DNA of 64,000 nucleotides from Lumbricus rubellus (GCA_945859605.1 OX243825.1:4098043-4162042), one strand, 5' to 3'; shown: positions 39,601 to 50,450, numbered from the stretch's first letter. Program-made: numbers and translations. Notes: generated by a model not told the origin, from the sequence alone.

Positions 39601-42600
39601 TGTTTGATCCTTCGATGTCGGCTCTTCCTATCGGTAACGGCCCACTATTCCGAGGGTCCACTATTCCGAAGGTCCACTATTCCGAAGGTCCACTATTCCG
39701 ATGATTGTTATATATCCATACTCCCTCCCTCCCTCCCTCCCTCCCTCCGTTCGTCCGTCCGTCCGTCCGTCCGTCCGTTCGTCCGTTCGTCCGTTCCTCT
39801 GTCTCCCTCCTTCCCTCCCTTCCTTCCCTTTCTCTCCTCCCTCCCTCCTTCCTTCACACTCGGTGTGAGGGAGGAAAGGAGGGGAGGGAGCGGGACGAAG
39901 AGGGAGGGGAGGGAGCGGAGGGGAGGGATGGAGGAGGGAGGGAGGCAGGGAGGCAGAGGAATGGACGGAGGGATGGATGGATGGAGGGAGATTGGACTGG
40001 GAGGGGGAGAAAAGTAGGGTGGAGCTGGAGGTGGAGGGGAAGGGAGGGGGATAAGGACGGGAGGAGGTAGAGGGGATGGGAGGAGGTAGGGAGGGAAGGA
40101 GATGGGAAGGGGAGGGTTGGAAAGGGAAGGAAGGGGAGGAGGAGAGGGGAGGGGATGTGAGGGGAAAGGGGAAGGGAAAGGATAGGGGAGGGGAGGGGAG
40201 GGTAAGCGGGATGGTGCGGGGAAGGGAGGTGGAATGGAAGTAGGGAGGGATTGTTGGATGCTCTTTTCAGCCACAGCAACGCGTGGCCGGGTTAAGCTAG
40301 TATAATAAATAAAAACGTAAAAAGTTTGTATTTAATCAAGGATCTCGGAAAGCTTTTGACGGATCCCTTTCAAAATTTTACCAAAATGTTCCGTTCAAAT
40401 ACGATCGGGTTTGTAAAATGTTTCTTGGAAAAAGCGCAAACTTTTCGACAATTAAATTAAAGCAACTTTGCATTCGATTCGAGCAATTTCGATTTCAAAT
40501 TTGCACAACGTGCATTTTAACGCGGCCGCGTTTTTATGGCACATATCCGCACGTCTTTTTTATAGCGCATATACCTACGTAGCTGTCGGTTGTACAAAAT
40601 AAAGGATCTCGGAAAGTTATTCACCGTTCTTGACCGATTCCTTTCAAAATTTTACCAATTTCGAATACGATCACTTTTGCAAATGCTTTTTTTAAAGTGC
40701 AATCTTTTCGCACAATTTTGCATTCGATTCGAGCGATTTCGATTTCAATTCTCACACAACCTTGCCTTCGCGACTGCGGCCGAGTGGAGTGGCAGAGGAG
40801 GAGGAAGGGAGGGGAGGTGGTAGGGGAGGGTAGCAGACGGGAGGGAAGGGGAGGAGAGGGGAGGGAAGGAGACGGAGGGGAGGGGACGTAGGGAGGGAGA
40901 GGGGAGTGAGGGAAGCAGAGTAAGGGAGGTATAGAAAGGGAGGGTTGAACGGTCTTTTCAGCCACAGCAACGCGTGGCCGGGCACAGCTTGTAATATATA
41001 AGGATTGATGAATAATAATTCCTGCTAAAAGCACGACTACTGCAATTCTCTTTTCCTCAACCTCGAATCCAAAAACCTCAAACGTCTGTAACTAACCTGC
41101 AGCTTACTAGCCCATGGTGTCATCAGGACGGGGAACCCAAGCACAATCATAATTATCAAATTACTCTGTTGACTAAAAATCCCCGAGTTTCATGAGTTCG
41201 GAGATTACTGTAACGGCCCACTATTCCGAGGGTCCACTATTCCGAATATCCGCTGTTTTTTGTTCTGTATCCTTGGTGGTTATAGGTTTACGGTGAGTTA
41301 GGGTTAGGTTTAGCGTTCGGAATAGTGGACCTTCGGAATAATGGACCCAAACCTGACTGATTTATTATAATAGGCGTATAACAGTACAATCTTCGGAATA
41401 GTGGACCTTCGGAATAGCGGACCTTCGGAATAGTGGACCTTCGGAATAGTGGACCCTCGGAATACTGGACCCTCGGAATAGCGGACCCAAACCCTTCCTA
41501 TCATTGTGAAGCAGAATTCACCAAGCGTTGGATTGTTCACCCACCAATTAGGCCCCCCAGAAATTTGCGCCAAGAAACTGAAAAAATTGCGCACCAAAAA
41601 CCATAAATTTGCGCCAATTTTGCGCAAGTTAAAAAATGATAATTTTCGTTAGTTTTTCATTGAATCAGTGTACCCAGGTATCTATCTAACAGTATTTTTG
41701 TCATTTAGTGTAAAGCTTTGGCGTTCTTGAAATTAGAAAATCAAGCAAAAAATGCAGTCATAAAGTTTCTACAACCATGAGATTAATGTAGGCTATTCAG
41801 ACGATTGCAAAGAATTTTAATCTTGCAAAATTTACGCCCACCGAAATCTACCCTCATCACAAATAGGCCTACAACTTCAAGATGGTATTAATTATACACC
41901 GTGACTCAAAAAAAGTAAGCCAAATTGTTTTTCATATATCTCTAAAGCCCGATAACATATCACGCTAAAATTTTCCAAATATTTAGAGAATTGGACCAAG
42001 AATATTATTCCAAAATTTCATGAGATAAAGTTGAACGGATAAAAAGTTATGAATATTTAAACTTCATATACCGAAATTGCAGTTCACAAGCAATTTTCTG
42101 TCAGATTCAATAAAAAGTAACCTAAACTGTTATTCTTATATCTCCAATGCCTGATAATTAATCATACTAAAAGTTTCCAGATATTTAGAGAATTGAACCA
42201 AGAATAGGATTCCAAAATATCGTGTCATGAATTTGAACGGATAGAAATATATGAATATTTAAGCTTAATCTCCAGAAATTTCAGTTTTCTGCAAGTCTGT
42301 TTATGGTGTTCGTTGCGGTTTCGATGCTTGATAGTTCCCAATTTTGGTCTTCAGTGATCCTAGAGTAAAATTAAGGGAGTATATTATCGCAACGTTCTAC
42401 TGTAACAACATCTTCCACCTGTTATCAGAAATATGTAGCCCCCGGAAGGCTGTTTTCTTTTTTCAACGGAACAGCGCCAGCCCACAGAGCCAAGGAAACC
42501 ATCGAAATGCTGACGCCAGACTTCATTTCTCCCACATTATGGCCTCCGAACAGCCAAGATTTGAATTCTGTCGACTGTAAAGTGTGGAGCGTGCATGATG

Positions 42601-43631
42601 CAAGACCGGGTCTATCACACAACAATCCATGGCATAAACGATCTGAAGCAACGCTTGTTGGAAGTGTGGTATGGCTTGGACCACAGGATAATCAACGATG
42701 CTGCTGCCCAATGCATGGCGCCAGCACCTCCAGGCTTGCGTGCAAGCAGAAGGAGGACTTTTGAGCATGTTATTTAATTAAATAATCAAACCATACTGTC
42801 AGGGTCATATAGTTAGTTCGATTCTCTACATAGGCCTATCTTGAAAATTTTAGAATGATTAATCATCAGGCATTAGAGATAATAAGGAAACATTTTATTG
42901 AATCTGACAGAAAATTGCTTGTAAACTGCAATTTCGGTATATGAAGTTTAAATATTCATAACTTTTTATCCACTCAACTTTATCTCATGAATTTTTGGAA
43001 TCGTATTCTTGGTCCACTTCTCTAAATATTTGGAAAATTGTAGCGTGATATGTTATCGGGCTTTAGAGATATATGAAAAACAATTTGGCTTACTTTTTTT
43101 GAGTCACGGTGTATATCATATGCCTATATTATAATGAATCACCAATTTACAAAACGTGTTGAATAGTAGCCTTCCGTCTTCGTATGCACGCCTGACGCCT
43201 ATATAGATTAAATGCGTTCGTTCTGTCATAAGCTGAGACAGCACGCGACGCTGCCGTGTGATCGCTTTGAGAAACTTCGTCTAACATATTTTATTGTGTG
43301 GCCGTGAAGTTCAGGAATTTTTTATACGCTACGTTTCGTGCATTACTACTAAAATAACGATCTTTAACTAAAAATTCCGATATAATTTCGTCCCATTCGG
43401 CTGCCGCCATTTTGATTATCGCCCATCGGTTTCGTTGCTATGTTGAACTGCCGCGCGTTGAAGTGATTTCTAAGTCAATCAAAGGCCAATTTATATAAAT
43501 TGGCAAGATTTTGTAAAAAAATGCGCCAAAATCGCGCAGATTGGCAATTTTTGCGCTGTTGCGCGAAACCTAGAAATTTGCGGAAAAGTTGCGTTGCGCA
43601 AGATCGCGAATTTCTGGGGGCCCTAACCAAT

Positions 43632-43678
<47 letters not shown>

Positions 43679-46600
43679 TAACGCTACTTATAGAGTAACT
43701 GGAACCTAAATCACGAGAAAAAATAATAATTCTATAGAATGGTCGTCAAGAACTCTGTGCAAATACTCAGAGAAAGGTTGAGAAGTTTGTGTGGAAGGTT
43801 GTTGCTCAACATAATTATGCTTGACCATAGCAGGATTTCTATGCTGAACCGATGAATGTACCGCTGTTGCTTCTGAATATAGATGTTACAGAATATTTTA
43901 GACAACTCCAGCGTTTTTAAGCTCAAAGCAATTACCGAAAACGAACTGTCGGCAAATATCACGAAAATCATCTAATGAGCAAAATCTCCAAAATTGAGCA
44001 GATGACTGCTGTTATGACGAATATCAAGTACTAGCAATTTATTAAAAATAATTATTAGCTAATGGCAGGGCTGTTTTAAAGGAATTTTTTAGAACTGTGC
44101 AACCCCATCTTTCCTTTCCCATCATACATGGTACGGTAGGTTAAATTGTAACGTCCTATAAGGCCGCTACAATATAACGTCCTGTAAGGCCGCTTCACGT
44201 ACTTACTTGCTAATTGATTTTATTAGATATCGCGGTTCTATTTATAGATCATCACATAGAGAGGATATTTTTGCAAAGGCCGTAGTCGTGTTCGGTAGGA
44301 AACTACTGTACGAGGCTTCTGTCGAGGCTTCTGAGTCCTCCTGTGGTAGCCAATCACAGTAGATTGTCCGTCCTATCAGGGGCCGAGGTTTGCGTCCGAC
44401 GGTCGGTTTTGCGTGGTAGCCGTTGATTGGTTGATGCGGCCCACGTGACCGCTGCAACCGCCGAAAAGCGCAGTCGAGTTTAGGATTCCATCAGGGTAAG
44501 AGCTCGTCTCGTGAAGACAAGAATTTGTGTGGGTTTTTGGTCTGAAATTGATAAGTTTGCGTGGCTGATTGCCTGACTGCATGAGTAAGAAGATATTGTT
44601 GACTAAGCAACGGGTTTTGGCACCGTTTGCGATCGGTATTATTACTTCTACGTCCGTCGAATCGTGTGCTGATTCGGACGAGTGTGGTTTTCTTTCTGAG
44701 GTGATTGAAATTACACGATTGTCATTGCCGATGCAATATTCTTTGTGAATATCTTGATGACAAATAATTATACCGGGGCAAGAAATTATCCGATCTTCTT
44801 TTCGTATTCGAATTCGAGAGTGACTCAAAATTGCACGGAAAGTCAGGGAAGTATCATCTTACTTAATTGCTCCATAATTGGATCCGAAACCAATTAAAGT
44901 TAATTAATTGAAACTGATGTGATTGATGATAAGAATTGAAACTGATGTGATTAATGATAAGCATTGAAGCTGATGTTGAGTGATGATAGCGGTTGATATC
45001 TTCGAACCGAAATGTAATTAATTATACCTGTGTGCTAATAATGGGCCATAATAATTAGAAACAGGGTTATGCACGCTTTTTGATTATATATTAGATTCTA
45101 CTGAAGTGAAAAGACACTGAACTCTTAGTGAAGAACAATATTTAGGCCTAATCACGAATGTTACTTGTCAGCAATGTTTGTCAGTTATAATTAGTTGATT
45201 ATTGTTTAATTAAACATTTCAAATCAGATGTTAATAAATAATTAAATGATGGAAACTTCTATTAGGTCTGAAGATCACTCTGATGAGGAGTTAGAGGAAT
45301 ACCTAGTTGAGGGAGAGAAGGGAGGAACCCCAGGAAGACTTGATCAGTTGGAAGTAAGAGGCAAACAAGTTGGGGAACTTTTACTAACTGTTTCAGAAAC
45401 CATGGGGAGGTTCATGGAACGACATGAGTCCCAATTCAAGAGCCTTAGCAATGAGATAGGTCAACTGCAGGGGCAACACAGTCAGGATAGCCTTTCCCGA
45501 GAGGAAGGTGAGGTAATGCAGGAAAAGAGAAGGGAAGGGTTGACCACGCTTAGTGATTGGGGATTTAAACAATCTGTTGAAGGGGATTTGAACCCTGATG
45601 GGCTTCAGTTAGCGGAAGCCGTCGTTCTCAGACCGAGAACCGCTGACATATGTGGCCACTCGACCGAAGTTATTCCTGGTACCCGTGAGAGACATCCCCG
45701 TCCTGAGGTGGAAGACCCAACCCTAATCTATAATTATACCGCAGGGAAAGAGATGGATCCCATAGATCTTACTTACTTGGATGGACCTGTAGAAGTACCT
45801 GACGACAACGAACCCCTTCAACAGGGCGGCGCCTCGTTTGGAATCCCGAGGCAGGCTCCTACCACTTGGGAGGCTGAAGAGCATTACCAGGGGTGGGACC
45901 CCCGGTCACGTGGTTTTCTTACGAGGGGGCAACAGGCCGTTACAAAATTACTTCCAATCGCAGGACAATTATTACCTTTTTGCTACCTTTAACTGTACAG
46001 GTCCGAGTGCTTCTGCAGCTGCACATTTTGTGTACAACTGCACGTTAAAAAGCCCTGACTAATGGCTACGGCATGGTCAGAATTTGGGGTGGGTCTGTGC
46101 AGGCGAGAGAGTGATATTGCAGAAATATTAGAACAGCTCAAAATTTTATGCTCAACAAGAGCAATCTAATGAGCATATCTTGAAAACAAACTGAAATGGA
46201 CATTCTCGCCCGCAGTGTTATTTTAGTTCCAGCATTAATTTTTATTCCTATTCTTATTCTATTCCATTGTTGTAATTTTTATTCTAGCTTTAGTTCTTCT
46301 TTATCAATAAATTTCGTTCTTATTCTAGTTCCACTTCCTATTTAGAAATAATTTTAGTTCCAGTTCCAGTTCCAGTTCTAGTTCCACTTCCAATTCCACT
46401 TCTCATAGTTATTATGTCTAACATGAATGATTACAGTAACACCCAAAACAGTGTCTCGAGTATTTTGACCTATTTATAAGATTAGTAATAATTAGAAATA
46501 ATAATCAATAGGAGAGAAAATATTATTTTTTTATGATTTCCTTTTCTGATGCCTTCAGTCCGAAAAACTATTATTTTTTTTAAGTTTCTATTTCTATTCC

Positions 46601-49106
46601 GTTCTCGTTCCAGAAAAATATTGAAATTTTTATTCCTATTCTATTCTCGTTCCAGAATTATTTTTTATTCCAGTTTTCGTTCCATGGAACGAAATTAAAA
46701 TAATAATTATTCTTATTCTATTCTCAGGAACTAAAATAACACTGCTCGCCAGATTCTAATAATTATGAAAATTGACATACTTACAGAAGACTTTGACGAC
46801 CGGTGTTTCACATGTGGCAATTGGAATATTTGTTGCCAAGCCTTCAATCGGTACCCAACTATAAGCAGTTTCCACTGAAAATGAGGCGATGCAGGTGAAA
46901 GAAGGAACCTCAGGAGCAGAAGCAACAGCGAAGTAAGAACGACTTATGGCTTTACCATTTATTACAGCTGGTGGAGAATAATCAGATCTTTCCAGGGCAA
47001 TCGAAGTTGTTTCCGTCTTGCCAGTTGTCAATGCTCCGCTTGTTCCATTGTATGTCATGGTCGTGAATTCGCCAATTGAGAATATTATACGTGTCTTCCA
47101 TGTTTCATTCTGAGTTGCATTCATTGCAGACTTACATTTGGGCTGAGTTTCTGCCAACATGCATTATATAAAGAAATAATTAAAATTCTACCAGAAACAT
47201 CAGAATGCTTTAAAAATTATCAATCATAAGTTCCTGCAATTATAAGTATACCAGGTCAAGTTTTAGGGAAATTTCAATATCACAATTTTGCATTTGTTGC
47301 ATAAGCTTACTGAATAAGTCAATTAAACACTCTATACTTAAAAACCATAAAGTCTAACTGGAGGCGGGAAAGAGCAAGGCTGTTCTTTCAAATAACTGTT
47401 AAGGTAGCTAGTTAACTGTTTTGAAATTCATTAAGATAGCAGCAAAGAATTGTATCAGAGGATGAATTCGAAGAATGTTTGGCAAAAATATAATAAAGAA
47501 AATGGAAATTCTCAATCATTCTGGTGATAAGAGTTAACTTCCAAGACTGCATGCAACTGGTCAGTAATTTCAATGAACTGCAAATTCTTGTAGCCTATTC
47601 AGAGCAGTCAATAATAATAATAGAAAAAAAATTGCCAGCCGATATGAATAAATTGGAAAACTGTTTTTTGTTAATAATTATTAAACAAACTTTCCTATGG
47701 TGCTACTAAATCTGAATCCGAAGTGTTTTAAAATTGTGGGATGTGAATACATTTCAGGTCCCTACAAAATATGACTTTGTGTCAAAACAGGCTTCCGAGA
47801 TAAGCACAAAGCACTCTACCAACTCCTGTAGGGTTATTATTATGAAAGATTCGTATCCAACCATTGTTTACAACAGCTCGTTTCCACTCAATCTTTGTTC
47901 TTTTTGTTTCCTTGTATGTCACCACACAGTGAAGCTGCACTCTATCATCTTCGACCATGTCATCCACAGACGAATTTATCGTGCAGTTTGGTTGATTCTC
48001 TACAGTGATACATTACGTAAAGTAGACCTAACTATTAAAACATCAGAACGTATTAAAATTTGACAATGGTGGTTGCTATTAATAATTAAAAAGACAGATT
48101 TTAGGAAATTTCAATATCGACATTTGGTGCGCGTCATAAACTTAATGAATGCAATGTTCAAATTATGATAGGGCATAAATTATACTGGTAGACCTATTAC
48201 TGGAGGGTCAGAAGGTCGATATCGAGGGTTAAAGCTGTTGTCAGAATGAGTTTGCTGACGATATAGTTATAGCGAATAAGCTTATATAGTTTTGTACTTG
48301 TTTTTGCAATAATGTCAGTTTCGATTGGTGTGAGATTTCCCATCGTTTTTGATCATTTTCTACCTAATGACATTAGTCTACCCATGACACGGTTTACAAG
48401 CAAATTACGAGACAAATTTTTTTAACAGAAAATCAGACTATTTTTGTGATTAATTATCACAGATTCACTAGAATTGAAATAATACATAATTTACCCAGAA
48501 TAATGAGATAAGCAGTTTTTGTTATTTGACTTGATGAAATTATAGCTGAACAAATGAATCGTCCGGCGTCTGTCAGTTGAACGTTTCTAATAACCAAATC
48601 ACATCCAGAAGAATTGTCGACACTGTATCGAAATCTATCAACACCGCTCAGTATTGTTCTTCCTTTGAAAATTGTAATCGGAGTTGCACCACGGACATAT
48701 TTCTGCCAGTCAATTCCGCTACAGTTTCTAGATGGAGATAAACATTTCAAGGTGACAGTTGACCCAACAACGCTCACTGTGTTCTCGGGTCCTTCAAATT
48801 GACATTCTTCTGCACCTTCGATGAAATAGAATTTTCCAAATGTTACTTATGATAGTGATCAATTTGTGGTAATTTCACTCAAAAGTAATTGATAAAAAAT
48901 TTAAAAAGAAACACTAACAGACTTTCTTCCATTCATGTAATTACGTGACGGTGACATGTAGATTTGAACACCAGGGCAGGCATTTTTAAAAGCTAAATAG
49001 GCCTACTGTGCGAAATGTTAAATAAATTAAAATGGTTGAATGCATGAATAGCTTGCTTCCACTGACCTATAACAGTAAGTAGAATTCCGACTACTAAAAG
49101 CTCCAT
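36538..49106 (-). CDS. Unit D: ITAM-bearing three-Ig receptor gene, complete
   Basis: Exons: 49067-49106 signal peptide; 48495-48815 Ig1; 47862-47999 Ig2a; 46785-47150 Ig2b; 39264-39539 Ig3; 38298-38435 transmembrane; 37633-37642 microexon; 37100-37154 tail; 36538-36660 ITAM and stop. The sum is 488 codons plus stop with phases 1, 1, 1, 1, 1, 1, 2, 0, and no frameshift or internal stop is seen. D and E share a distinct transmembrane type (VGVFIGAGF ... GLCC) and differ from A to C. Ig2b is the longest in the family and starts with a different sequence. The Ig2b-Ig3 intron has grown to about 7.2 kb by nested insertions. Only one tail cassette is seen. Likely a surface receptor with autonomous ITAM signalling; ligand unknown. 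Confidence 0.86.
37100..37154 (-). CDS. Unit D tail exon
   Basis: A 55-nt exon (1 + 18 codons) reading DEHQLRGENPDLSSKTNQ, one codon longer than in C and E. Acceptor TTTTACAACAG, donor GTGCAAC. Confidence 0.8.
37633..37642 (-). CDS. Unit D 10-nt microexon
   Basis: GCAACATAAG on the minus strand between TTATTTTTCAG and GTTAGC; encodes Gly-Asn-Ile-Arg across its junctions. Confidence 0.77.
38298..38435 (-). CDS. Unit D transmembrane exon
   Basis: A 138-nt phase 1-1 exon: EYMMVV start, hydrophobic GVFIGAGFLLLITALVIGL, then CCYIRVCPAYQCCRS and a short basic end. The TCTGGCAG acceptor starts the exon with GC, completing a Gly codon. Donor GTAATT. Confidence 0.86.
38770..39168 (+). mobile_element. 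tRNA-derived SINE with LINE-type tail
   Basis: The head (about 38775-38865) resembles a tRNA: GTGTAGCGGTATG near an A-box position and GGTTTCGAATCCGCC as B box. The 3' end is GGGTTGGGAGCGCC ... AAAGGGGCGCTATATGAAT with a TGATTGATTGATT tail, like the LINE end at 51360-51445. A SINE that borrows a LINE tail would be mobilised by that LINE (inference). Confidence 0.65.
39264..39539 (-). CDS. Unit D Ig3 exon
   Basis: A 276-nt phase 1-1 exon: VINCTAKG, FKWQEM, WYRCVAMN. It ends NNAGNG at an ATG|GTTAGT donor, as in E. Confidence 0.86.
39641..39705. repeat. 16-bp minisatellite CACTATTCCGAAGGTC, left array
   Basis: Four to five head-to-tail copies of GGTCCACTATTCCGAA. Matching copies lie at 41216-41250 (same strand) and 41318-41490 (opposite strand). 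Confidence 0.9.
39718..40300. mobile_element. Pyrimidine/purine tracts ending in a Helitron-like terminus
   Basis: CTCC and GTCC repeats (39720-39840) face GGGAGG-rich sequence (39870-40250), then CAACGCGTGGCCGGG and AAGCTAG at 40297-40300, the same terminus as at 30722. The left boundary is unclear. All ORFs through this block are low-complexity Pro/Ser/Arg/Gly shadows. Confidence 0.55.
40301..40991 (+). mobile_element. Second Helitron-like copy abutting the first
   Basis: Starts TATAATAAATAAAAACG directly after the CTAG of the previous copy and ends CAACGCGTGGCCGGG ... AGCTTG (CTAG changed to CTTG). The block GGATCTCGGAAAG ... CCTTTCAAAATTTTACCA occurs twice (about 40341 and 40604), pointing to a joined or partly duplicated copy. 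Confidence 0.6.
41216..41490. repeat. 16-bp minisatellite arrays, opposite orientations
   Basis: Two forward copies of CCACTATTCCGA at 41218-41250, then at 41318-41490 about nine copies of the reverse complement (GGAATAGTGGACCTTC). With 39641-39705 this gives forward arrays on the left and inverted arrays on the right of a 1.85-kb segment. Confidence 0.85.
41897..43111 (+). mobile_element. 1.2-kb mariner-like element with long inverted repeats
   Basis: Ends CACCGTGACTC and GAGTCACGGTG, flanked by TA (41895-41896 and 43112-43113). The inverted repeats extend for about 200 bp (CTGTCAGATTCAATAAAA near 42099-42116 pairs with sequence near 42893-42910). It contains a broken transposase end. Confidence 0.85.
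42470..42776 (+). pseudogene. Broken mariner-family transposase C-terminal part
   Basis: Two frames together give APAHRAKETIEML, then LWPPNSQDLNSVDCKVW, then a matching C-terminal stretch ending RRTFEHVI. These correspond to the DNAPAH and WPPNSPDLNP motifs of mariner DDE transposases. The Asp of DNAPAH is lost and there is at least one frameshift near 42590, so it is inactive. Confidence 0.75.
44147..45944 (+). mobile_element. 1.8-kb nested element with gag-like ORF
   Basis: Ends TGTAACG and CGTTACA. Flanking AAAT(T) is duplicated, and sister copy 3 has the empty site GTTAAATTACTTCCA near 50531-50545. The left end repeats TAACGTCCTRTAAGGCCGC twice. No long terminal repeats, reverse transcriptase or integrase are seen, so it may be a deleted LTR retrotransposon (LARD-like) or another TIR element. 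Confidence 0.65.
45246..45992 (+). CDS. Gag-like ORF of the nested element
   Basis: A 248-codon ORF. The first third is acidic and heptad-like (VGELLLTVSETMGRFMERHE ... LSNEIGQLQGQ), which suggests a coiled coil; the rest is acidic and Pro-rich. No zinc knuckle, protease or catalytic motif. The last about 16 codons come from the surrounding repeat, so the native C-terminus is unknown. Intact length suggests recent insertion or co-option, but element origin is more likely. Exact family not recognised. Confidence 0.45.
   Translation: MMETSIRSEDHSDEELEEYLVEGEKGGTPGRLDQLEVRGKQVGELLLTVSETMGRFMERHESQFKSLSNEIGQLQGQHSQDSLSREEGEVMQEKRREGLTTLSDWGFKQSVEGDLNPDGLQLAEAVVLRPRTADICGHSTEVIPGTRERHPRPEVEDPTLIYNYTAGKEMDPIDLTYLDGPVEVPDDNEPLQQGGASFGIPRQAPTTWEAEEHYQGWDPRSRGFLTRGQQAVTKLLPIAGQLLPFCYL
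46213..46744. mobile_element. 532-bp hAT-like MITE beside unit D Ig2b
   Basis: Ends CAGTGTTATTTTAGTTCC and GGAACTAAAATAACACTG are inverted, flanked by CTCGCCCG / CTCGCCAG (46205-46212, 46745-46752). The interior is TTATTCCTATTC-like simple sequence. It ends only about 40 bp from the Ig2b donor. Confidence 0.8.
46785..47150 (-). CDS. Unit D Ig2b exon, long form
   Basis: A 366-nt phase 1-1 exon, 14 codons longer than in A: ETQPKCKSAMNATQNETW start, Thr-rich LTTGKTETTSIALERS, then VPSFTCIASF and PIATC. Acceptor GTTGGCAG, donor GTAAGT. Confidence 0.78.
47862..47999 (-). CDS. Unit D Ig2a exon, short form
   Basis: A 138-nt phase 1-1 exon, five codons shorter than the usual 153: PNCTINSSVDD, VQLHC, IEWKRAVVNNG. 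Acceptor TCACTGTAG, donor G|GTTGGA. Confidence 0.72.
48495..48815 (-). CDS. Unit D Ig1 exon
   Basis: A 321-nt phase 1-1 exon: VTLKC, GIDWQK, DAGRFIC; begins GAEECQFEG, with an additional Cys near the N-terminus, and ends YLIILG. Confidence 0.85.
49067..49106 (-). CDS. Unit D signal-peptide exon
   Basis: The ATG at 49106 encodes MELLVVGILLTVI, phase 1 donor GTCAGTGG. The ETS core seen upstream of the other units is altered here (CGAAAGC near 49152). Confidence 0.78.
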
Positions 49107-49576
49107 TGTGTGAGAATCAAAAGTGCAATTTTGGGTCAGCCTATATCATGTCGAAAGCGAACGAATTTCTGTCTATATGCAGGATTTATATTAGCCTAAC
49201 TGCATGCTATATTATATTTAGCAATTTCTACGTAGGCTATAATTAATCAGTCGCTTTGTCCTAGGCTGGTGGTCTTCGTCAGTTTTCAGTAATCTAAGTC
49301 ATCTAGGCCAATTGGCTACCCGCACATTCGCACAAGTCTTCGCATTCAGAATGCTGTTGGTTGCGATCGTCTTCCTGGTACAAAGCGTTTCTTCCTTGGC
49401 CTATGCGTCGCGTCACTATGCTTTCCTCCGAGCGTGCATCGGCCCATCCTTGCTCCTAAGCAATTTCAAAACAAAGGTCCTACATTAATAAAGGCACCAT
49501 AGCCTATTATAAAATGTTAGAAATTCAAGACACAATAGGCCTACGTGCCAATTTTTTAGGCGAGCTGGGGCATAGC

Positions 49577-49645
49577 GACCCTTTTTTGCCCCTATGTGTA
49601 AATCCCCATTAAATGGGGATTTACACATAGGGGCAAAGAAGGGTC
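49577..49645. repeat. 69-bp near-perfect palindrome
   Basis: Arms of 33 bp (GACCCTTTTTTGCCCC ... CCCCAT and its reverse complement) with a 3-base TAA loop and one mismatch. It lies 12 bp from the MITE at 49658. Confidence 0.9.
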
Positions 49646-49657
49646 AGCGGGCGTGCA

Positions 49658-50038
49658 CATGGGCGCCCGCTGTAGCAGGGTTTTTAACAAATTTCTTCGC
49701 ATCAAAACACTAACGATACGAATGATAAACACAGTGAAAGTAAGAAATTAACGTTCAGAAATTTCTATAGAAATAAATATAGGCTATAATTATATAGTGC
49801 CCTTCATGGACCTACCATCTACTTTTGAATTTTTAAAAATCGCACTGAGGAAACTATTCATATTAAAAATAATACACAAAAAGTAACTGAGAAATTTGAA
49901 TCAAGAAACCTCTTTGAAAAATACCCGTTTTTTTAATTTCCAGCGCTGCATTTTTCATGCTCTCGCCACTGAAAAATTTAACCGTGACCATCGTAAAATT
50001 TTTGCCCCCTCCTGCAAAAATTTCTGCGGGCGCCCATG
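49658..50038. mobile_element. 381-bp CATGGGC-ended hAT-like MITE
   Basis: Ends CATGGGCGCCCGC and GCGGGCGCCCATG, flanked by GGCGTGCA / AACGTGCA (six of eight bases equal). Same end type as the 150-bp element at 3649-3798 and a fragment near 21540. Confidence 0.75.
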
Positions 50039-50450
50039 AACGTGCAATAATTGTGAATGTGCCAAATTGTTCATGTGTGGTAGTGCGATTTCTGCTTGTA
50101 AAAGTATGCTCTACTGGTTCGCTGATAAATAAAATGATAGAAATTAGTATGCAAACCTGCGTCCAAAGGAGGACTTATTGTTTTTTTTTATCTGTTTCAT
50201 TAATCACGAAGGTTTGTATTATTAAAAAAAAAAAGAAAACTGTAGGTCTATAGTTTATTTTACAATCTCAATTTTCAGTATTTACTTTTCTGGCATAGGC
50301 CTACAATGTTGTTTCTGGTTGTGTGTTCACGTGTGACATATCCAATGTTTATCCATTCAATTTGTAGGCCTATGCCCTCGGGTTCTTGGTGCATTTATAA
50401 ATTCATTCATTTCAGTAAGACATCCACATAATAATGACATCAGCACTGAA

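Larger units (their letters stand above)
41549..43625. mobile_element. TIR element (about 860 bp) interrupted by a mariner
   Basis: Ends TAGGCCCCCCAGAAATTTGCGC and CGCGAATTTCTGGGGGCCCTA, flanked by ACCAAT (41543-41548 and 43626-43631). Both arms repeat TTGCGC words. The mariner at 41897-43111 sits inside it. Confidence 0.7.
44066..46057. mobile_element. CAGGG-ended GTGCAGTT family copy 2, interrupted
   Basis: Ends CAGGGCTGTTTTAA and GTTAAAAAGCCCTG, with 8-bp duplication GCTAATGG / ACTAATGG (44058-44065, 46058-46065). Unit E shows the empty site near 55838-55852 (AACTATTAACTGGCG). A gag-like element sits inside (44147-45944). Confidence 0.75.

Noticed and set aside
39604..40279. Long Pro-rich, Arg-rich ORFs on both strands
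   Set aside because: Produced by CTCC/GTCC and GGGAGG simple sequence; all frames stay open because of composition.
44376..44828. 150-aa minus-strand ORF
   Set aside because: Lies in the leader of the nested element, opposite to its gag-like ORF, with no recognised domain or splice context.
44147..45992. Endogenous virus or complete LTR retrotransposon
   Set aside because: No LTR pair, protease, reverse transcriptase, integrase or envelope-like ORF is visible; only a gag-like ORF.
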